64,000 bases of DNA from Pseudomonas sp. TH43. Its GTDB lineage: Bacteria; Pseudomonadota; Gammaproteobacteria; Pseudomonadales; Pseudomonadaceae. Under the pieces are notes generated by a model. That model did no database searches. It saw nothing but the letters and a program-made list of their open reading frames with translations, and was not told the origin of the DNA. A program made the translations under genes and the position numbers. This document shows positions 42,724 to 53,084 of this stretch, piece after piece. Where the stretch lies: NCBI RefSeq assembly GCF_016650635.1, contig NZ_JAEKFI010000001.1:1426001-1490000 (forward strand), written 5' to 3'. Numbering within the stretch: position 1 is the stretch's first letter; each line of letters begins with the position of its first letter.

Positions 42724-42987
42724 ATGCCCGCCCAAGAACTGCAAAAACAGCTCGATACTCTGCGCGAGCAGCTGGATCAGAATCCACCGCTGTCGGAAGT
42801 TGAGCGCGAGGATCTGCATGCGTTGATGGCGCAGATTGAATCGGAAATAAAACTGGAAACCGCCACGCAAGATGCGAGCATCGCCGACGGCGTGAACCTG
42901 GCGGTTGATCGCTTTGAACTTGAACACCCGGCCATCGCCGGCACCCTGCGCAATATCGTCAATGCGCTGGGCAGCATGGGGATCTGA
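42724..42987 (+). CDS. DUF4404 protein
   Basis: An 87-residue helical protein starting MPAQELQKQLDTLREQL, with heptad-like leucines and the C-terminal VDRFELEHPAIAGTLRNIVNALGSMGI of the DUF4404 family. Function is unknown. AAGGAAA precedes the start. It lies between the HAD-like gene and queF in the usual Pseudomonas order. Confidence 0.85.
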   Translation: MPAQELQKQLDTLREQLDQNPPLSEVEREDLHALMAQIESEIKLETATQDASIADGVNLAVDRFELEHPAIAGTLRNIVNALGSMGI

Positions 42988-42994
42988 TTCCCAA

Positions 42995-43070
42995 AATCAA
43001 AAGATCGCAGCCTGCGGCAGCTCCTACAGATATTCAATGTAGGAGCTGCCGCAGGCTGCGATTTTTTGAT
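42995..43070. repeat. REP inverted pair (GCAGCCTGCGGCAGCTCCTA type)
   Basis: The arm AGATCGCAGCCTGCGGCAGC at 43001-43020 and beyond pairs with the inverse arm ending near 43060. It abuts the queF stop codon and may act as a terminator. Confidence 0.9.
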
Positions 43071-43071
43071 C

Positions 43072-43902
43072 TTACTGACGCACCAACCGATGGTTCGGCA
43101 GTTGCACGTTTTCGGTGCTGCGATACGGGTTGATGTCCAGACCACCGCGACGCACGTAGCGTGCAAACACCGTGAGCTTCTCAGGTTTCAGCAGCCGCTG
43201 CAGATCAAGGAAAATCCGCTCCACACACTGCTCATGGAAGTCCGAATGCTGGCGGAAGCTGACGATGTATTCCAGCAAGCTCGCATGATCCAGCGCTGAA
43301 CCACGATATTCCACCACCACCGTGCCCCAATCCGGCTGACTGGTGACGGGGCAGTTGGATTTCAGCAAATGGCTGTACACCGTCTCCTCGACGATCCGCG
43401 AATCATCGCAACGCAGCAGTTCCGGACGCGGATGCGCGTAGTCGCTGACGCTGATATCCAGATCATCGATGCACACACCCGGCAGCGCCACGACGCCTTC
43501 GGCCTCAACTTCTTTGAGACTGCGAACCCGTACGCCTACCGGTTTGCCGGCAGCGGCGGACAGATCTTTGACCAGCGTCGTTTCCAGCGTGGCGATGTCG
43601 GCAAACGGCGTCTGATTCAGCGAGTTCAGGTACAGCTTGAACGACTTCGACTCGATGATGTTCGGCGAATCCGCCGGAATGCTGAATTCGCCGATGGCGA
43701 CCACCGGTTTGCCGGATGGCAGCAGCCACGACAGCTCGAAGCAGTTCCAGAAATCCACACCTTTATACGGCAGGGTTTCGGCGGTCAGGCCCAGTTCGGC
43801 CCATTTCGCGGTGCGCGGAATCGGGAACAGCAAGGACGGCGTGTACGTGGCGATGTATTCGCTGGATTTGCCCAGCGGCGAATGTTCGGCTGCGGGATGC
43901 AT
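43072..43902 (-). CDS. queF: NADPH-dependent 7-cyano-7-deazaguanine reductase
   Basis: A 276-residue QueF of the long (two T-fold) type. It reduces preQ0 to preQ1 in queuosine synthesis. Visible are [24 protein letters not shown] [15 protein letters not shown] (QueF signature), and the catalytic Cys in [14 protein letters not shown]. Length and motifs are standard. It ends directly against a REP. Confidence 0.95.
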   Translation of the reverse strand: MHPAAEHSPLGKSSEYIATYTPSLLFPIPRTAKWAELGLTAETLPYKGVDFWNCFELSWLLPSGKPVVAIGEFSIPADSPNIIESKSFKLYLNSLNQTPFADIATLETTLVKDLSAAAGKPVGVRVRSLKEVEAEGVVALPGVCIDDLDISVSDYAHPRPELLRCDDSRIVEETVYSHLLKSNCPVTSQPDWGTVVVEYRGSALDHASLLEYIVSFRQHSDFHEQCVERIFLDLQRLLKPEKLTVFARYVRRGGLDINPYRSTENVQLPNHRLVRQ

Positions 43903-43963
43903 GGCGGAAACCTGACTGAAGAATCAGCGGATTCTACCAGCCTTTGCCCGCGCCTTTGAGTGC

Positions 43964-44497
43964 TTACTGACTGACAGTCAGTTTGCCGACCATGCCCGCC
44001 TGATAATGACCGGGAATGTTGCAGGCAAACTCCAGACTGGTGGCCTTGCTGAAGGTCCAGGTCAACTCGGCGGTTTTGCCCGGTTCGACCAGCACGCTGT
44101 TCGGGTCGTCATGCTTCATGCCATGGCCCATCGCGCCGTGATCCATGCCCGCCATATCGTGAGGCATTTCCTTCACGCCAGTAGGCGTAAGCATGCCGCT
44201 CTGCTGCATTTGCAACATTTCCTGCTGATGTTTGGCATGCATCGCTGCGTCGCCAAGGTTGAATTCGTGCAGCAACTGACCTTTATTCACCAACACAAAG
44301 CGAATCGTCTCACCGGCCTTGATCTGAATCGCCTTCGGGTCGAACGACATATCGCCCATCACCACTTCAATACTGCGCGTGGCCTTGGCAGCCGGCGCTG
44401 GCTGGCCGAAGTCATAGGTGTGCGCTGGCGCGGCTGACACTGGCGCACTCAACGCCAACAGACATGCGGTCAAAGCCAGGGATGTGCGCAAAAACAT
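43964..44497 (-). CDS. Periplasmic cupredoxin, CopR-regulated
   Basis: A 177-residue exported protein with a signal peptide (LALTACLLALSAPVSAA). The cupredoxin fold has LLHEFNLG (His ligand) and the C-terminal EFACNIPGHYQAGM (Cys, His, Met ligands). A Met/His-rich insertion (EMLQMQQSGML, then HDMAGMDHGAMGHGMKHDD) may bind further copper. It matches the PA2807-type cupredoxin next to copRS. A CopR box lies in the divergent gap upstream, so copper should induce it. Confidence 0.9.
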   Translation of the reverse strand: MFLRTSLALTACLLALSAPVSAAPAHTYDFGQPAPAAKATRSIEVVMGDMSFDPKAIQIKAGETIRFVLVNKGQLLHEFNLGDAAMHAKHQQEMLQMQQSGMLTPTGVKEMPHDMAGMDHGAMGHGMKHDDPNSVLVEPGKTAELTWTFSKATSLEFACNIPGHYQAGMVGKLTVSQ

Positions 44498-44574
44498 GGT
44501 CGTACTCCAACAAGATAAGGTTCAGCCTGTGGGAAACTTTAGCCGGCCCGTGCTGGCATCCACCTGACAGGCAG

Positions 44575-44590
44575 ATTACAACTTTGTCAG
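44575..44590 (-). promoter_or_regulatory. CopR box in the cupredoxin/copR gap
   Basis: On the minus strand the sequence reads CTGACA-AAGTT-GTAAT. This equals the form CTGACA-N5-GTAAT that I recall for the CopR site in P. aeruginosa. It lies 78 bases before the cupredoxin start and 61 bases before copR, so it may serve both. Confidence 0.75.
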
Positions 44591-44650
44591 TTTGGCGCCT
44601 GGCGCCGGCTCTCACGGTATAAAGCTTTCATTCCTGCAACCGAGTCCCCC

Positions 44651-45331
44651 ATGAAACTGTTGATCGTCGAAGACCAAGCGAAAACCGGCCAATACCTGCA
44701 CCAGGGCCTGACGGAGGCCGGATTCAATACTGAGCTGGTGGCTGACGGCAACAGCGGCCAGCAACTGGCGTTGAGTGGTGAATACGCGTTGTTGATCCTC
44801 GACGTGATGCTGCCGGGGCGTAATGGCTGGCAGATTCTGCACGCGGTACGCAGCGCCGGGCTCGATACGCCGGTACTTTTTCTCACAGCCAAAGACGCTG
44901 TGGAAGACAGGGTTCATGGCCTCGAACTCGGTGCCGACGATTATCTGGTCAAACCGTTCGCCTTCTCGGAATTGCTGGCACGAGTGCGCAGCCTGTTACG
45001 TCGCGGTAGCGCCTTGCCTCAGGAAACCAGCCTGCAACTGGCTGATCTGCGTCTGGACCTGATCCGCCGCCGCGTCGAACGCTCGGGCCAGCGCATCGAC
45101 TTGACCGCCAAGGAGTTCGCCCTGCTGGAGATGCTTTTGCGGCGTCAGGGTGAAGTACTACCAAAATCGCTGATTGCATCGCAGGTCTGGGACATGAATT
45201 TCGACAGCGACACCAATGTCATCGAAGTGGCGATCCGCCGTTTGCGTCTGAAAGTCGACGACGAATTCCCCAATAAACTGATCCACACCGTGCGCGGCAT
45301 GGGTTACGTGCTTGAAGAGCGTTGCGCCTGA
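44651..45331 (+). CDS. copR: Copper-responsive response regulator CopR
   Basis: A 226-residue OmpR-type regulator. The receiver ([15 protein letters not shown], phosphoacceptor in [20 protein letters not shown]) is followed by a winged helix ([37 protein letters not shown]). It belongs to the heavy-metal CopR/CusR group, supported by the divergent cupredoxin and the CopR box. It overlaps copS (TGATG). Confidence 0.92.
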   Translation: MKLLIVEDQAKTGQYLHQGLTEAGFNTELVADGNSGQQLALSGEYALLILDVMLPGRNGWQILHAVRSAGLDTPVLFLTAKDAVEDRVHGLELGADDYLVKPFAFSELLARVRSLLRRGSALPQETSLQLADLRLDLIRRRVERSGQRIDLTAKEFALLEMLLRRQGEVLPKSLIASQVWDMNFDSDTNVIEVAIRRLRLKVDDEFPNKLIHTVRGMGYVLEERCA

Positions 45332-46680
45332 TGCGCCGTTTGTCCCTGAGTTCGCGCCTGGCCCTGCTGTTTGCTGCTTGCACCGCTGTGGTTTCGCTGT
45401 TCGCCGGTATCTTGTTCAACCGCGCCAGCGAAGCGCACTTCATCGAGCTCGACCAGCAACAACTGGACGGCAAACTGATCGGCCTGCGCCGCGCCTTGCA
45501 GGATGTGCAACCCGGTGAAAGTGCCGCGAGACTGGCCGACGAACTGAGTCGTCAGGCCGATCTGTCGCTGCGCATCACCGGCAGCGACGGCCAGCGTTGG
45601 TATGACAGTTCCATTCAGATTCCTGCGAACTTGCCGCAACAGCCCGGCCTCGCGACCATCAGCAACGATGACGCCGAATACCGCGTGCTCAACGCCCCGC
45701 TCTACCCGGATAAAACCGACTCGCCGAACTTGACGTTGCTGCTCGACATCACCCATCACCAGCACTTTCTGCAACGCATGCAGCACCTGATCTGGCTGAC
45801 CGTCGGCCTTTCAGCGCTGGCCACCGCATTACTCGGAGCCTGGGCCGCACGCAGTGGATTACGGCCCTTGCGGCGCATGAGCGCGGTGGCCCGTGGGATT
45901 TCCGCACATTCGCTCAACGCCCGACTGCCGGAAGCGCAAATTCCACCTGAACTTGCGGAAATGGCCCACAGCTTCAACGCCATGCTCGCCCGCCTCGACG
46001 ACTCTTTTCAGCGGCTTTCGGCGTTTTCGGCCGACATCGCCCATGAACTGCGCACGCCGCTGTCGAACCTGCTGACCCACACTCAGGTCACCCTCACCCG
46101 CCCACGGCCGATCGAGGATTACCGCGAAGCGCTGCACAGCAACCTCGAAGAACTGCAATGGATGGCGCAACTGGTCAACGACATGTTGTACCTGGCCAAG
46201 GCTGACCACGGTTTGTTGATGCCCAAGCGCCAACCGCTGGAGCTGGCGGATGAAACGGATGTGTTGCTGGAATTTTTCGCGCCGCTGGCGGAGGACGCCG
46301 GGGTCACGCTGACGCGTGATGGCAATGCGCGGATCGAAGGTGACCGCAATATGTTGCGCCGCGCTTTGTCGAACCTGCTGGATAACGCGTTGCGGTTTAC
46401 CCCGGCTGAGGGTTACGTGAGCTTGCGGATCGTTGATCAACCGAGCGCTGTGCGCGTTTCAGTCGAGAACAGCGGTGAGGGAATTTCTGCGGAGTTGCTG
46501 CCACGACTGTTTGACCGGTTTTATCGGGCGGATCCGGCGCGACAGGAAGGTAGCAGTGAGCATGCGGGATTGGGGTTGGCGATTACTCAGTCAATCGTCC
46601 GCGCCCATGGTGGGCAGATTCATTGCGAATCAGCAGATGGATGGACGCGGTTTGTGATTGAGTTGCCCAAGGGAGATTGA
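45331..46680 (+). CDS. copS: Copper-sensing histidine kinase CopS
   Basis: A 449-residue membrane kinase. It has a transmembrane segment near the N-terminus, a periplasmic sensor (about 40-155), a second segment (LIWLTVGLSALATALLGAW), a HAMP region, the H-box FSADIAHELRTPLSNLL, an N-box NLLDNALRF and the G-box HAGLGLAI. It senses periplasmic copper and controls CopR. The ATG at 45331 overlaps the copR stop. Confidence 0.92.
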   Translation: MRRLSLSSRLALLFAACTAVVSLFAGILFNRASEAHFIELDQQQLDGKLIGLRRALQDVQPGESAARLADELSRQADLSLRITGSDGQRWYDSSIQIPANLPQQPGLATISNDDAEYRVLNAPLYPDKTDSPNLTLLLDITHHQHFLQRMQHLIWLTVGLSALATALLGAWAARSGLRPLRRMSAVARGISAHSLNARLPEAQIPPELAEMAHSFNAMLARLDDSFQRLSAFSADIAHELRTPLSNLLTHTQVTLTRPRPIEDYREALHSNLEELQWMAQLVNDMLYLAKADHGLLMPKRQPLELADETDVLLEFFAPLAEDAGVTLTRDGNARIEGDRNMLRRALSNLLDNALRFTPAEGYVSLRIVDQPSAVRVSVENSGEGISAELLPRLFDRFYRADPARQEGSSEHAGLGLAITQSIVRAHGGQIHCESADGWTRFVIELPKGD

Positions 46681-46699
46681 GGCCAGCAGTTCCGGCCCC

Positions 46700-46774
46700 T
46701 TCGCGAGCAGGCTCGCTCCCACATTGGATCTGCGTGGTTCACAAATACCCTGTGGGAGCGAGCCTGCTCGCGAA
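46700..46774. repeat. REP inverted pair (GCGAGCAGGCTCGCTCCCAC type)
   Basis: Perfect arms at 46700-46722 and 46752-46774, between the convergent copS and lolE genes. Confidence 0.9.
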
Positions 46775-46788
46775 AGCGGTCTAAACGA

Positions 46789-48033
46789 TTACGAATATCT
46801 CAGGGCGTGAGCCGGCTCGATCTTCGCCGCTCGCCACGCCGGATACACCGTCGCCAAAAAGCTCAGAATGAAACCCGCCGAGCAGATCAACAACACATCC
46901 CCGGCCTGCAATTCCGATGGCAGATTGCTGACGAAATACACGTCCGAACTGAAAATGTGTTGCCCGGTGACGCGCTCGACCCAGCCGACCATCTCACTGA
47001 CATTCAGCGCGGCGATCACGCCCAGCACGCCGCCGATGATAGTGCCGACAATCCCGATCACCGTGCCCTGCACCATGAAGATCGCCATGATCTGCCGTGG
47101 CGTGGCGCCGATGGTGCGCAGGATAGCGATGTCCGCGCCTTTGTCGTTCACCACCATGATCAGGGTTGCGATGATGTTGAACGCCGCCACCGCGACGATC
47201 ATCAGCAACAACAGGCCGATCATGGTTTTTTCCATCTTCATTGCGCTGAACAGGCTGCCCTGAGTATGGGTCCAGTCGTCAGCCTTGAAGTCGGCACCGA
47301 GACCGCTGGCGATGTCCGAAGAGACTTTCGGCGCAGCGTACAAGTCTTTGACGGCCAGACGCACGCTTTGCACCTGATTCGGTTCCCAGTGCTGCATGGT
47401 CGCGGCATCGGCAACGTGGATCAGGCCCATCGAGCCGTCCAGCTCTGCGCCAACCTTGAACACGCCAACCACGTTCAAGCGCTGCATGCGCGGGGTAATG
47501 CCACCCGGTGCGGTGCTGACTTCCGGCACAATCAGGGTGATCTTGTCGCCGACATTCAGGCGGAAACGCCGTGCGGTGATTTCACCGATCACCACACCGA
47601 ACTCACCCGGTTTCAAGTCGTCGAGACGACCCTGCACGATGTGCTGAGCAACGATCGAGACTTTGCCTTCCTGTGCCGGATCGACGCCGCTGATCTGGAT
47701 CGGCTGCATCAAGCCCTTGTAGGAGAGCATGCCTTCCATCTCGGTGAAGGGCACGGCAGCGGTCACTTCGGGATTTTTCATCGCGGCGGCGGCCACTGGC
47801 TGCCAGTCATCAATCGGCTTGACGCCAACGATGGTCGCGTGGGGCACCATGCCGAGGATGCGCGAGCTCATTTCGCGCTGGAAGCCGTTCATCACCGACA
47901 ACACCACGATCATCGCCAGCACGCCAAGGGCGAGGCCGATCATCGAGGTCATCGAAATGAACGAAACAAAGCGATTGCGGCGCTTGGCTCGGGTATAGCG
48001 CGCGCCGATAAAGATCGATAACGGTCTGAACAT
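46789..48033 (-). CDS. lolE: Lipoprotein-releasing ABC transporter permease LolE/LolC type
   Basis: A 414-residue permease with one N-terminal and three C-terminal membrane segments around a large periplasmic domain. The start [26 protein letters not shown] and SVMNGFQREM are family signatures, and the end is YPAWRAAKIEPAHALRY. With LolC and LolD it extracts lipoproteins from the inner membrane and hands them to LolA. It is the third gene of lolCDE; the start at 48033 matches its paralogue, not the longer in-frame ORF. Confidence 0.92.
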   Translation of the reverse strand: MFRPLSIFIGARYTRAKRRNRFVSFISMTSMIGLALGVLAMIVVLSVMNGFQREMSSRILGMVPHATIVGVKPIDDWQPVAAAAMKNPEVTAAVPFTEMEGMLSYKGLMQPIQISGVDPAQEGKVSIVAQHIVQGRLDDLKPGEFGVVIGEITARRFRLNVGDKITLIVPEVSTAPGGITPRMQRLNVVGVFKVGAELDGSMGLIHVADAATMQHWEPNQVQSVRLAVKDLYAAPKVSSDIASGLGADFKADDWTHTQGSLFSAMKMEKTMIGLLLLMIVAVAAFNIIATLIMVVNDKGADIAILRTIGATPRQIMAIFMVQGTVIGIVGTIIGGVLGVIAALNVSEMVGWVERVTGQHIFSSDVYFVSNLPSELQAGDVLLICSAGFILSFLATVYPAWRAAKIEPAHALRYS

Positions 48034-48096
48034 TCGCTGGGGCACCGTATAAAAATAAAAGACCCGAAGCCTTTTCAGGCGTCGGGTTTCGACCAA

Positions 48097-48780
48097 TCAG
48101 ATAGGGGTCAAGCGACCTTCCTGCAGATGCAGGACGCGATCCATCTGACGGGCCAGGTTCATGTCGTGGGTCACCACCAGAAACGCGGTGCGCATCGAAG
48201 TGCTGAGTTCCAGCATCAAGTCCTGAATGCCCTGGGCAGTGTGCGAGTCGAGGTTGCCGGTCGGCTCGTCGAGCATCACCAGGCCCGGTTTGTTAACCAA
48301 GGCGCGGGCGATGGCCACACGTTGACGTTCACCACCGGACAATTCCGCCGGCTTGTGCTCCAGACGATGGCCCAGCCCCACCCGCTCCAGCAATGCCGTG
48401 GCGCGCTGACGGGCCTCCGGGATTGGCGTCTTGCCGATCAACAGCGGCATGCAGACGTTCTCCAGCGCAGTGAATTCCGGCAGCAAATGGTGGAACTGAT
48501 AAACGAAGCCCAGCGCGCGGTTACGCAGCAGGCCACGCTTTTTCTCGCTCAACGCGGACAATTCCTCACCGTCGAGCCAGACACTGCCCGTCGTTGGCGT
48601 GTCGAGGCCGCCCAGCAGGTTGAGCAAGGTACTTTTGCCCGAACCCGAGGTGCCGACAATCGCCACACGCTCACCCGGATTCAACTCCAGTTGCAGACCG
48701 GCCAGCACTTCTACCGACTCAGGGCCTTCCTCGTAGGATTTGCCCAGGTTGCGGCAGCTCAAGATTGCTTTTTCACTCAT
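48097..48780 (-). CDS. lolD: Lipoprotein-releasing ABC transporter ATPase LolD
   Basis: A 227-residue ATPase. It has Walker [10 protein letters not shown], the LolD-type [15 protein letters not shown] segment, the signature [17 protein letters not shown], Walker [13 protein letters not shown] and the H-loop VVTHD. It drives lipoprotein release. The start [19 protein letters not shown] at 48780 matches family length; an ATG at 48795 inside the end of lolC is an alternative. Confidence 0.95.
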   Translation of the reverse strand: MSEKAILSCRNLGKSYEEGPESVEVLAGLQLELNPGERVAIVGTSGSGKSTLLNLLGGLDTPTTGSVWLDGEELSALSEKKRGLLRNRALGFVYQFHHLLPEFTALENVCMPLLIGKTPIPEARQRATALLERVGLGHRLEHKPAELSGGERQRVAIARALVNKPGLVMLDEPTGNLDSHTAQGIQDLMLELSTSMRTAFLVVTHDMNLARQMDRVLHLQEGRLTPI

Positions 48781-48787
48781 GCCCGAC

Positions 48788-50038
48788 TCACTCATAACGT
48801 AGCGCCTCCGCCGGCTGGGTGCGCGCGGCACGCCAGGCTGGGTACAGGGTGGCGAGGAAACTCAGAACCAACGCAGCGGCGCAGACCATGACAACGTCCT
48901 GGCTCTGCACTTGCGAGGGAAGATAATCAATGAAATACACGTCAGCATTAAGGAATTTGTGGCCGATCAGCCCTTCGAGGGCGGAGATCGCGGCGCTGAC
49001 GTTAAGCGCGGCGAAAATCCCCACCACCGCGCCAATCGCCGTGCCGACCACGCCGATCACCGTGCCTTGCACCATGAACGTGCGCATGATCGTGCCCGGC
49101 GTCGCGCCCAATGTGCGCAGAATGGCGATGTCGCCCTTCTTGTCGTTCACCACCATCACCAGTGTGGAAATGATGTTGAACGCGGCAACGGCGACGATCA
49201 GCAGCAACAGCAACCCGATCATGGCTTTTTCCATGCGGATCGCCTGGTACAGATTGCCGTGGGTACGGGTCCAGTCGCGGGCGTAGTAATGATCTTCGCC
49301 GAGTTGCTGGGCGATGTTCCACGCTACACGCGGCGCCTGGAACAGGTCGTCGAACTTCAGGCGGATGCCCTGCACCTGATCAGGTTTCCAGCGGTGCATC
49401 TTCGCCAGATCCTGCAGGTTGGTGACGCCCAGATAGCCATCGAGCTCACCGGCGCCAACATGGAAAACGCCGACTACGGTGAAGCGCTTCATGCGCGGGA
49501 ACATCCCGGCCGGGGTCACGCTGACTTCCGGTGCGACGAAGGTGACCTTGTCACCAATGCCCACGCCGAGCTTGGTCGCAGCCTTGTCGCCGATGACGAT
49601 GCCGAAGCTGCCCGGCGTCAAATCGTCGAGTTTGCCCTGCTTCATGAAGTTGTCGATGATCGACACATTGCGCTCGAGCGCGGGGTCGATGGCATTGAGC
49701 AACACTTTGGACACCTGACCTTTATTGGTCAGCAGGCCCTGCATCTGGGTGAACGGCGCAACGGCCGTCACCTGCGGGTTCTGCTTGACCTTGGTCGCCA
49801 GGCTTTGCCAATCGTTGATCGGTTCGGTGGATTCAATGGTCGCGTGGGGCACCATGCCCAGCACGCGGGTGCGCATCTCATGATCGAAGCCGTTCATCAC
49901 CGAGAGCACGACGATCATCACGACCACGCCAAGGGCGAGCCCGATCATCGAAGTCAGGGAAATGAATGACACAAAATGATTGCGACGCTTTGCACGGGTA
50001 TAACGCGTGCCGATAAATACGAAGAGAGGTCTGAACAT
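48788..50038 (-). CDS. lolC: Lipoprotein-releasing ABC transporter permease LolC/LolE type
   Basis: A 416-residue permease, paralogous to the one at 46789 (shared [26 protein letters not shown] and VMNGF). Four membrane segments and a MacB-like periplasmic domain are visible. It is the first gene of the lolCDE operon; the LolC/LolE names are given from gene order, as the two are hard to tell apart by eye. Confidence 0.92.
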   Translation of the reverse strand: MFRPLFVFIGTRYTRAKRRNHFVSFISLTSMIGLALGVVVMIVVLSVMNGFDHEMRTRVLGMVPHATIESTEPINDWQSLATKVKQNPQVTAVAPFTQMQGLLTNKGQVSKVLLNAIDPALERNVSIIDNFMKQGKLDDLTPGSFGIVIGDKAATKLGVGIGDKVTFVAPEVSVTPAGMFPRMKRFTVVGVFHVGAGELDGYLGVTNLQDLAKMHRWKPDQVQGIRLKFDDLFQAPRVAWNIAQQLGEDHYYARDWTRTHGNLYQAIRMEKAMIGLLLLLIVAVAAFNIISTLVMVVNDKKGDIAILRTLGATPGTIMRTFMVQGTVIGVVGTAIGAVVGIFAALNVSAAISALEGLIGHKFLNADVYFIDYLPSQVQSQDVVMVCAAALVLSFLATLYPAWRAARTQPAEALRYE

Positions 50039-50132
50039 GTCGGGGCTTGTTCGGAGGGAAAAGGAACGTCCTTGTGGCGGGGGTCGATAACCAGCTTTAC
50101 ACTCAGACCACCGCCGCTACCATGGGTTCGCC

Positions 50133-50714
50133 ATGTCGACATTAGATGAAGAAGATCGCCGCGAATACTACCGTATCGAGGACACGATCGCACTGGAAAT
50201 TCGGCCCCTGTCCGCTCCCGAAGCCGCAGGCCAGGAAGTGTTGCAGGATGCTTCCCCACTGTTCAACCTGCTCAGCGAACTGCACCTGAGCGAATTCGAG
50301 TCGCAACACCTGTTGCGCCAGATCAGCGAGCGCGACCGGGCCATCGCCGCGTTCCTGAAATCCCAGAACAAACGTATCGACCTGCTCAGCCAGGTGGTCG
50401 CCCTGACCGTGCTGGGCCAAATTGGCGAGCCACAGCCGGTGATCATCTCTGAGGGGGGGATCGACTTTCAGCACCCGACACCGATCGCCACCGGCGCACA
50501 CCTGTCGATCAAACTGGTGCTGATGCCGCAGGCGCTGGGCCTGTTGCTACGCGCCCGCGTCACCCATTGCGACCCCAAGGGCGAGGGTTACGACGTCGGC
50601 ACCGAGTTCGAACACTTGACCGATGCCCAACGCCAGTTGCTTGCCCGCTATATCTTGCAGAAGCAGGCCCAGGAACGACGTCTGGCCCGCGAACAGAACG
50701 AATCTGGCATTTAA
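50133..50714 (+). CDS. PilZ-domain protein (PA2989-like)
   Basis: A 193-residue protein starting MSTLDEEDRREYYRIEDTIALEI. RREYYRIED contains the RxxxR motif. The second PilZ motif is weakened (ISEGGIDFQ in place of D/NxSxxG), so c-di-GMP binding is doubtful. The middle is helical (about 40-90). From memory it sits between lolCDE and the glpQ-like gene in P. aeruginosa too. It is divergent from lolC. Confidence 0.8.
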   Translation: MSTLDEEDRREYYRIEDTIALEIRPLSAPEAAGQEVLQDASPLFNLLSELHLSEFESQHLLRQISERDRAIAAFLKSQNKRIDLLSQVVALTVLGQIGEPQPVIISEGGIDFQHPTPIATGAHLSIKLVLMPQALGLLLRARVTHCDPKGEGYDVGTEFEHLTDAQRQLLARYILQKQAQERRLAREQNESGI

Positions 50715-50727
50715 ATAAGGAAGCACC

Positions 50728-51450
50728 GTGACCCTCATCTACGGCCACCGCGGCGCCAAGGGCGAAGCACCGGAAAATACCCTGACCAGCTTTCAGGAAT
50801 GTCTCAAGCACGGCGTGCGCCGTTGCGAACTGGATCTGCACTTGTCCAAGGACGGTGAGTTGATGGTCATCCACGACCCGACCCTCAAGCGCACCACCGA
50901 ACGGCGCGGCAAGGTCGTCGAACACACTGCGGCGGATCTGGTGACCTACGACGCACGCAAGGGCGGCCCGGGCTGGATCAAGCCATGCCCGATTCCAACG
51001 TTGGAAGAGTTGTTCGAGAAGTGCGATTTCGAGCACTGGCAGCTTGAAGTCAAAAGCGCTTCACGCACCCGCGCGGCAACCACTGTGCTGGCCATTCGGG
51101 AGATGGCTCAGCGTCATGGCCTGCTGGACAAGGTCACAATCACCTCGAGTTCGCGGGAAGTATTGAAAGCGGCGCTGGATCTGGTGCCGGACGTGTCACG
51201 CGGACTGGTAGCCGAATACGCCTGGCTCGACCCGCTGAAGGTCGCCCAGAGTTATGGCTGTGAGATTCTTGCGCTGAACTGGACGCTGTGTACGCCGGAA
51301 CGCCTGCAGAAGGCGCAGCGTCAGGGGCTGCATGTGTCGGTGTGGACCGTCAACGAGCCTGCGCTGATGCGCAGACTCGCCGACTTCGGCGTTGACAGCC
51401 TGATTACAGACTTTCCCGGTTTGGCCACTGCCACGCTCGAGAGTTGCTGA
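50728..51450 (+). CDS. Glycerophosphodiester phosphodiesterase, cytoplasmic type
   Basis: A 240-residue enzyme that hydrolyses glycerophosphodiesters to glycerol-3-phosphate. Motifs are IYGHRGAKGEAPENTLTSF (catalytic His and metal ligands), CELDLHLSKDGELMVIHDPTL and the late VWTVN and DSLITDFP. No signal peptide is seen, so it is UgpQ-like, cytoplasmic. It starts at a GTG (50728) preceded by AAGGAAGC. It lies 13 bases after the PilZ gene and is probably co-transcribed. Confidence 0.9.
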   Translation: MTLIYGHRGAKGEAPENTLTSFQECLKHGVRRCELDLHLSKDGELMVIHDPTLKRTTERRGKVVEHTAADLVTYDARKGGPGWIKPCPIPTLEELFEKCDFEHWQLEVKSASRTRAATTVLAIREMAQRHGLLDKVTITSSSREVLKAALDLVPDVSRGLVAEYAWLDPLKVAQSYGCEILALNWTLCTPERLQKAQRQGLHVSVWTVNEPALMRRLADFGVDSLITDFPGLATATLESC

Positions 51451-51492
51451 AATCGGTCTCCCCGGCCGGCTCAGGCCACCGGCCGGAGCCCG

Positions 51493-52887
51493 TCAAAAAA
51501 GCCGGTTGAGGCCGTCGTACGCCGCTACCCGATAGGCTTCGGCCATGGTCGGGTAGTTGAACGTGGTGTTGACGAAGTACTTCAACGTGTTCAATTCGCC
51601 CGGCTGGCTCATGATCGCCTGACCGATGTGCACGATCTCCGACGCCTGATAACCAAAGCAGTGAACGCCCAGCACTTCCAGGGTTTCACGATGGAACAGG
51701 ATCTTCAGCATGCCTTGCGGCTCGCCGGCGATCTGCGCACGCGCCATGCTCTTGAAGAAGGCCTTGCCGACTTCGTACGGCACTTTGGCCTGGGTCAGCT
51801 CCTGCTCGTTCTTGCCGATCGAGCTGATCTCCGGAATGGTGTAGATGCCGGTCGGCACGTCATTCACAAAGCGCCAGCTGTTGTTATCGACGATGCTGCC
51901 AGCGGCCGAACGGCCCTGATCGTGGGCGGCACTGGCCAGGCTTGGCCAGCCGATCACGTCACCGGCACCGTAGATGTTCGGTACACAGGTGCGATAAGCC
52001 TCATCGACTTCGATCTGGCCACGGCTGTTGACCTTGACGCCGATGTTTTCCAGACCCAACTGGTCGGTGTTACCGGTACGGCCGTTGCACCAGAGCAAGG
52101 CGTCGGCCTTGATTTTCTTGCCGGACTTGAGGTGCAGAATCACGCCGTTGTCGACGCCTTCAACGCGGTCGTAATCTTCGTTGTGGCGCACGGTGATGTT
52201 GTTGTTGCTGAAGTGATAGCTCAACGCCTGGGATATTTCCGAGTCGAGGAAGCTCAGCAACTGACCACGGTTGTCCACCAGCTCAACCAGTACACCAAGA
52301 CCACTGAAGATCGAAGCGTATTCACAGCCGATCACGCCAGCGCCGTAAACGATCAGTTTGCGCGGGGTGTGGCCGAGGCTGAGGATGGTGTCGCTATCGT
52401 AGATACGCGGGTGGTGGAAATCGATGTCCGCCGGGCGATATGGACGCGAACCGGTGGCAATGATGATGTGCTTGGCCACCAGTTTTTCGACCACGCCGTT
52501 GGCGCAGACGACTTCGATGGTTTGTTCATCGGCGAAGCTGCCGGTGCCGAAGAACACGTCGACGCGGTTACGGGCGTAGTAGCCGGTGCGCGAAGCGACT
52601 TGTTTGGAAATGACCTTCTCGGCGCTTTTCAACACGTCCGGGAAGGAGAACCAGCGCGGCTCGCCAATCGCCCGAAACATGGGGTTAGTGTTGAACTGCA
52701 TGATCTGCCGCACCGAGTGACGCAGTGCCTTGGACGGGATGGTACCGAGGTGGGTGCAGTTGCCGCCGACCTGACGACGGCTGTCGACCATCGCGACCTT
52801 GCGCCCTGCTTTGGCGGCGTTCATTGCCGCGCCTTCTCCCGCCGGGCCGGAACCCAGCACCACCACGTCGTAGTTGTAGACAGCCAT
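51493..52887 (-). CDS. sthA: Soluble pyridine nucleotide transhydrogenase
   Basis: A 464-residue flavoprotein that transfers hydride between NADPH and NAD+. It has the FAD-binding [15 protein letters not shown], then [15 protein letters not shown], where the redox disulfide of the related reductases is reduced to one Cys, as is normal for SthA. The second dinucleotide motif is [14 protein letters not shown], followed by GAGDVIG. Length is standard. A GC-rich palindromic hairpin (CCGGCCGG arms) lies just beyond its 3' end, in the gap to the convergent phosphodiesterase gene. Confidence 0.95.
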   Translation of the reverse strand: MAVYNYDVVVLGSGPAGEGAAMNAAKAGRKVAMVDSRRQVGGNCTHLGTIPSKALRHSVRQIMQFNTNPMFRAIGEPRWFSFPDVLKSAEKVISKQVASRTGYYARNRVDVFFGTGSFADEQTIEVVCANGVVEKLVAKHIIIATGSRPYRPADIDFHHPRIYDSDTILSLGHTPRKLIVYGAGVIGCEYASIFSGLGVLVELVDNRGQLLSFLDSEISQALSYHFSNNNITVRHNEDYDRVEGVDNGVILHLKSGKKIKADALLWCNGRTGNTDQLGLENIGVKVNSRGQIEVDEAYRTCVPNIYGAGDVIGWPSLASAAHDQGRSAAGSIVDNNSWRFVNDVPTGIYTIPEISSIGKNEQELTQAKVPYEVGKAFFKSMARAQIAGEPQGMLKILFHRETLEVLGVHCFGYQASEIVHIGQAIMSQPGELNTLKYFVNTTFNYPTMAEAYRVAAYDGLNRLF

Positions 52888-53084
52888 GCGTACTCCTCAG
52901 AACAGGCCGCGGTGCCAGCGGCACCTGCGGCTAAATCACGCCGAACGGCGGCGCGAAGGAACAATTGGGGGTCAATCAAGAACCCGGACACAGTCTATAG
53001 AAGCGTCAACGCCGCGCACATTAACCCTTGGTCGCGTCGTAGGCTACTTTTGCCTGCACTACAACGCCAGCTTTCGTATTGCCC

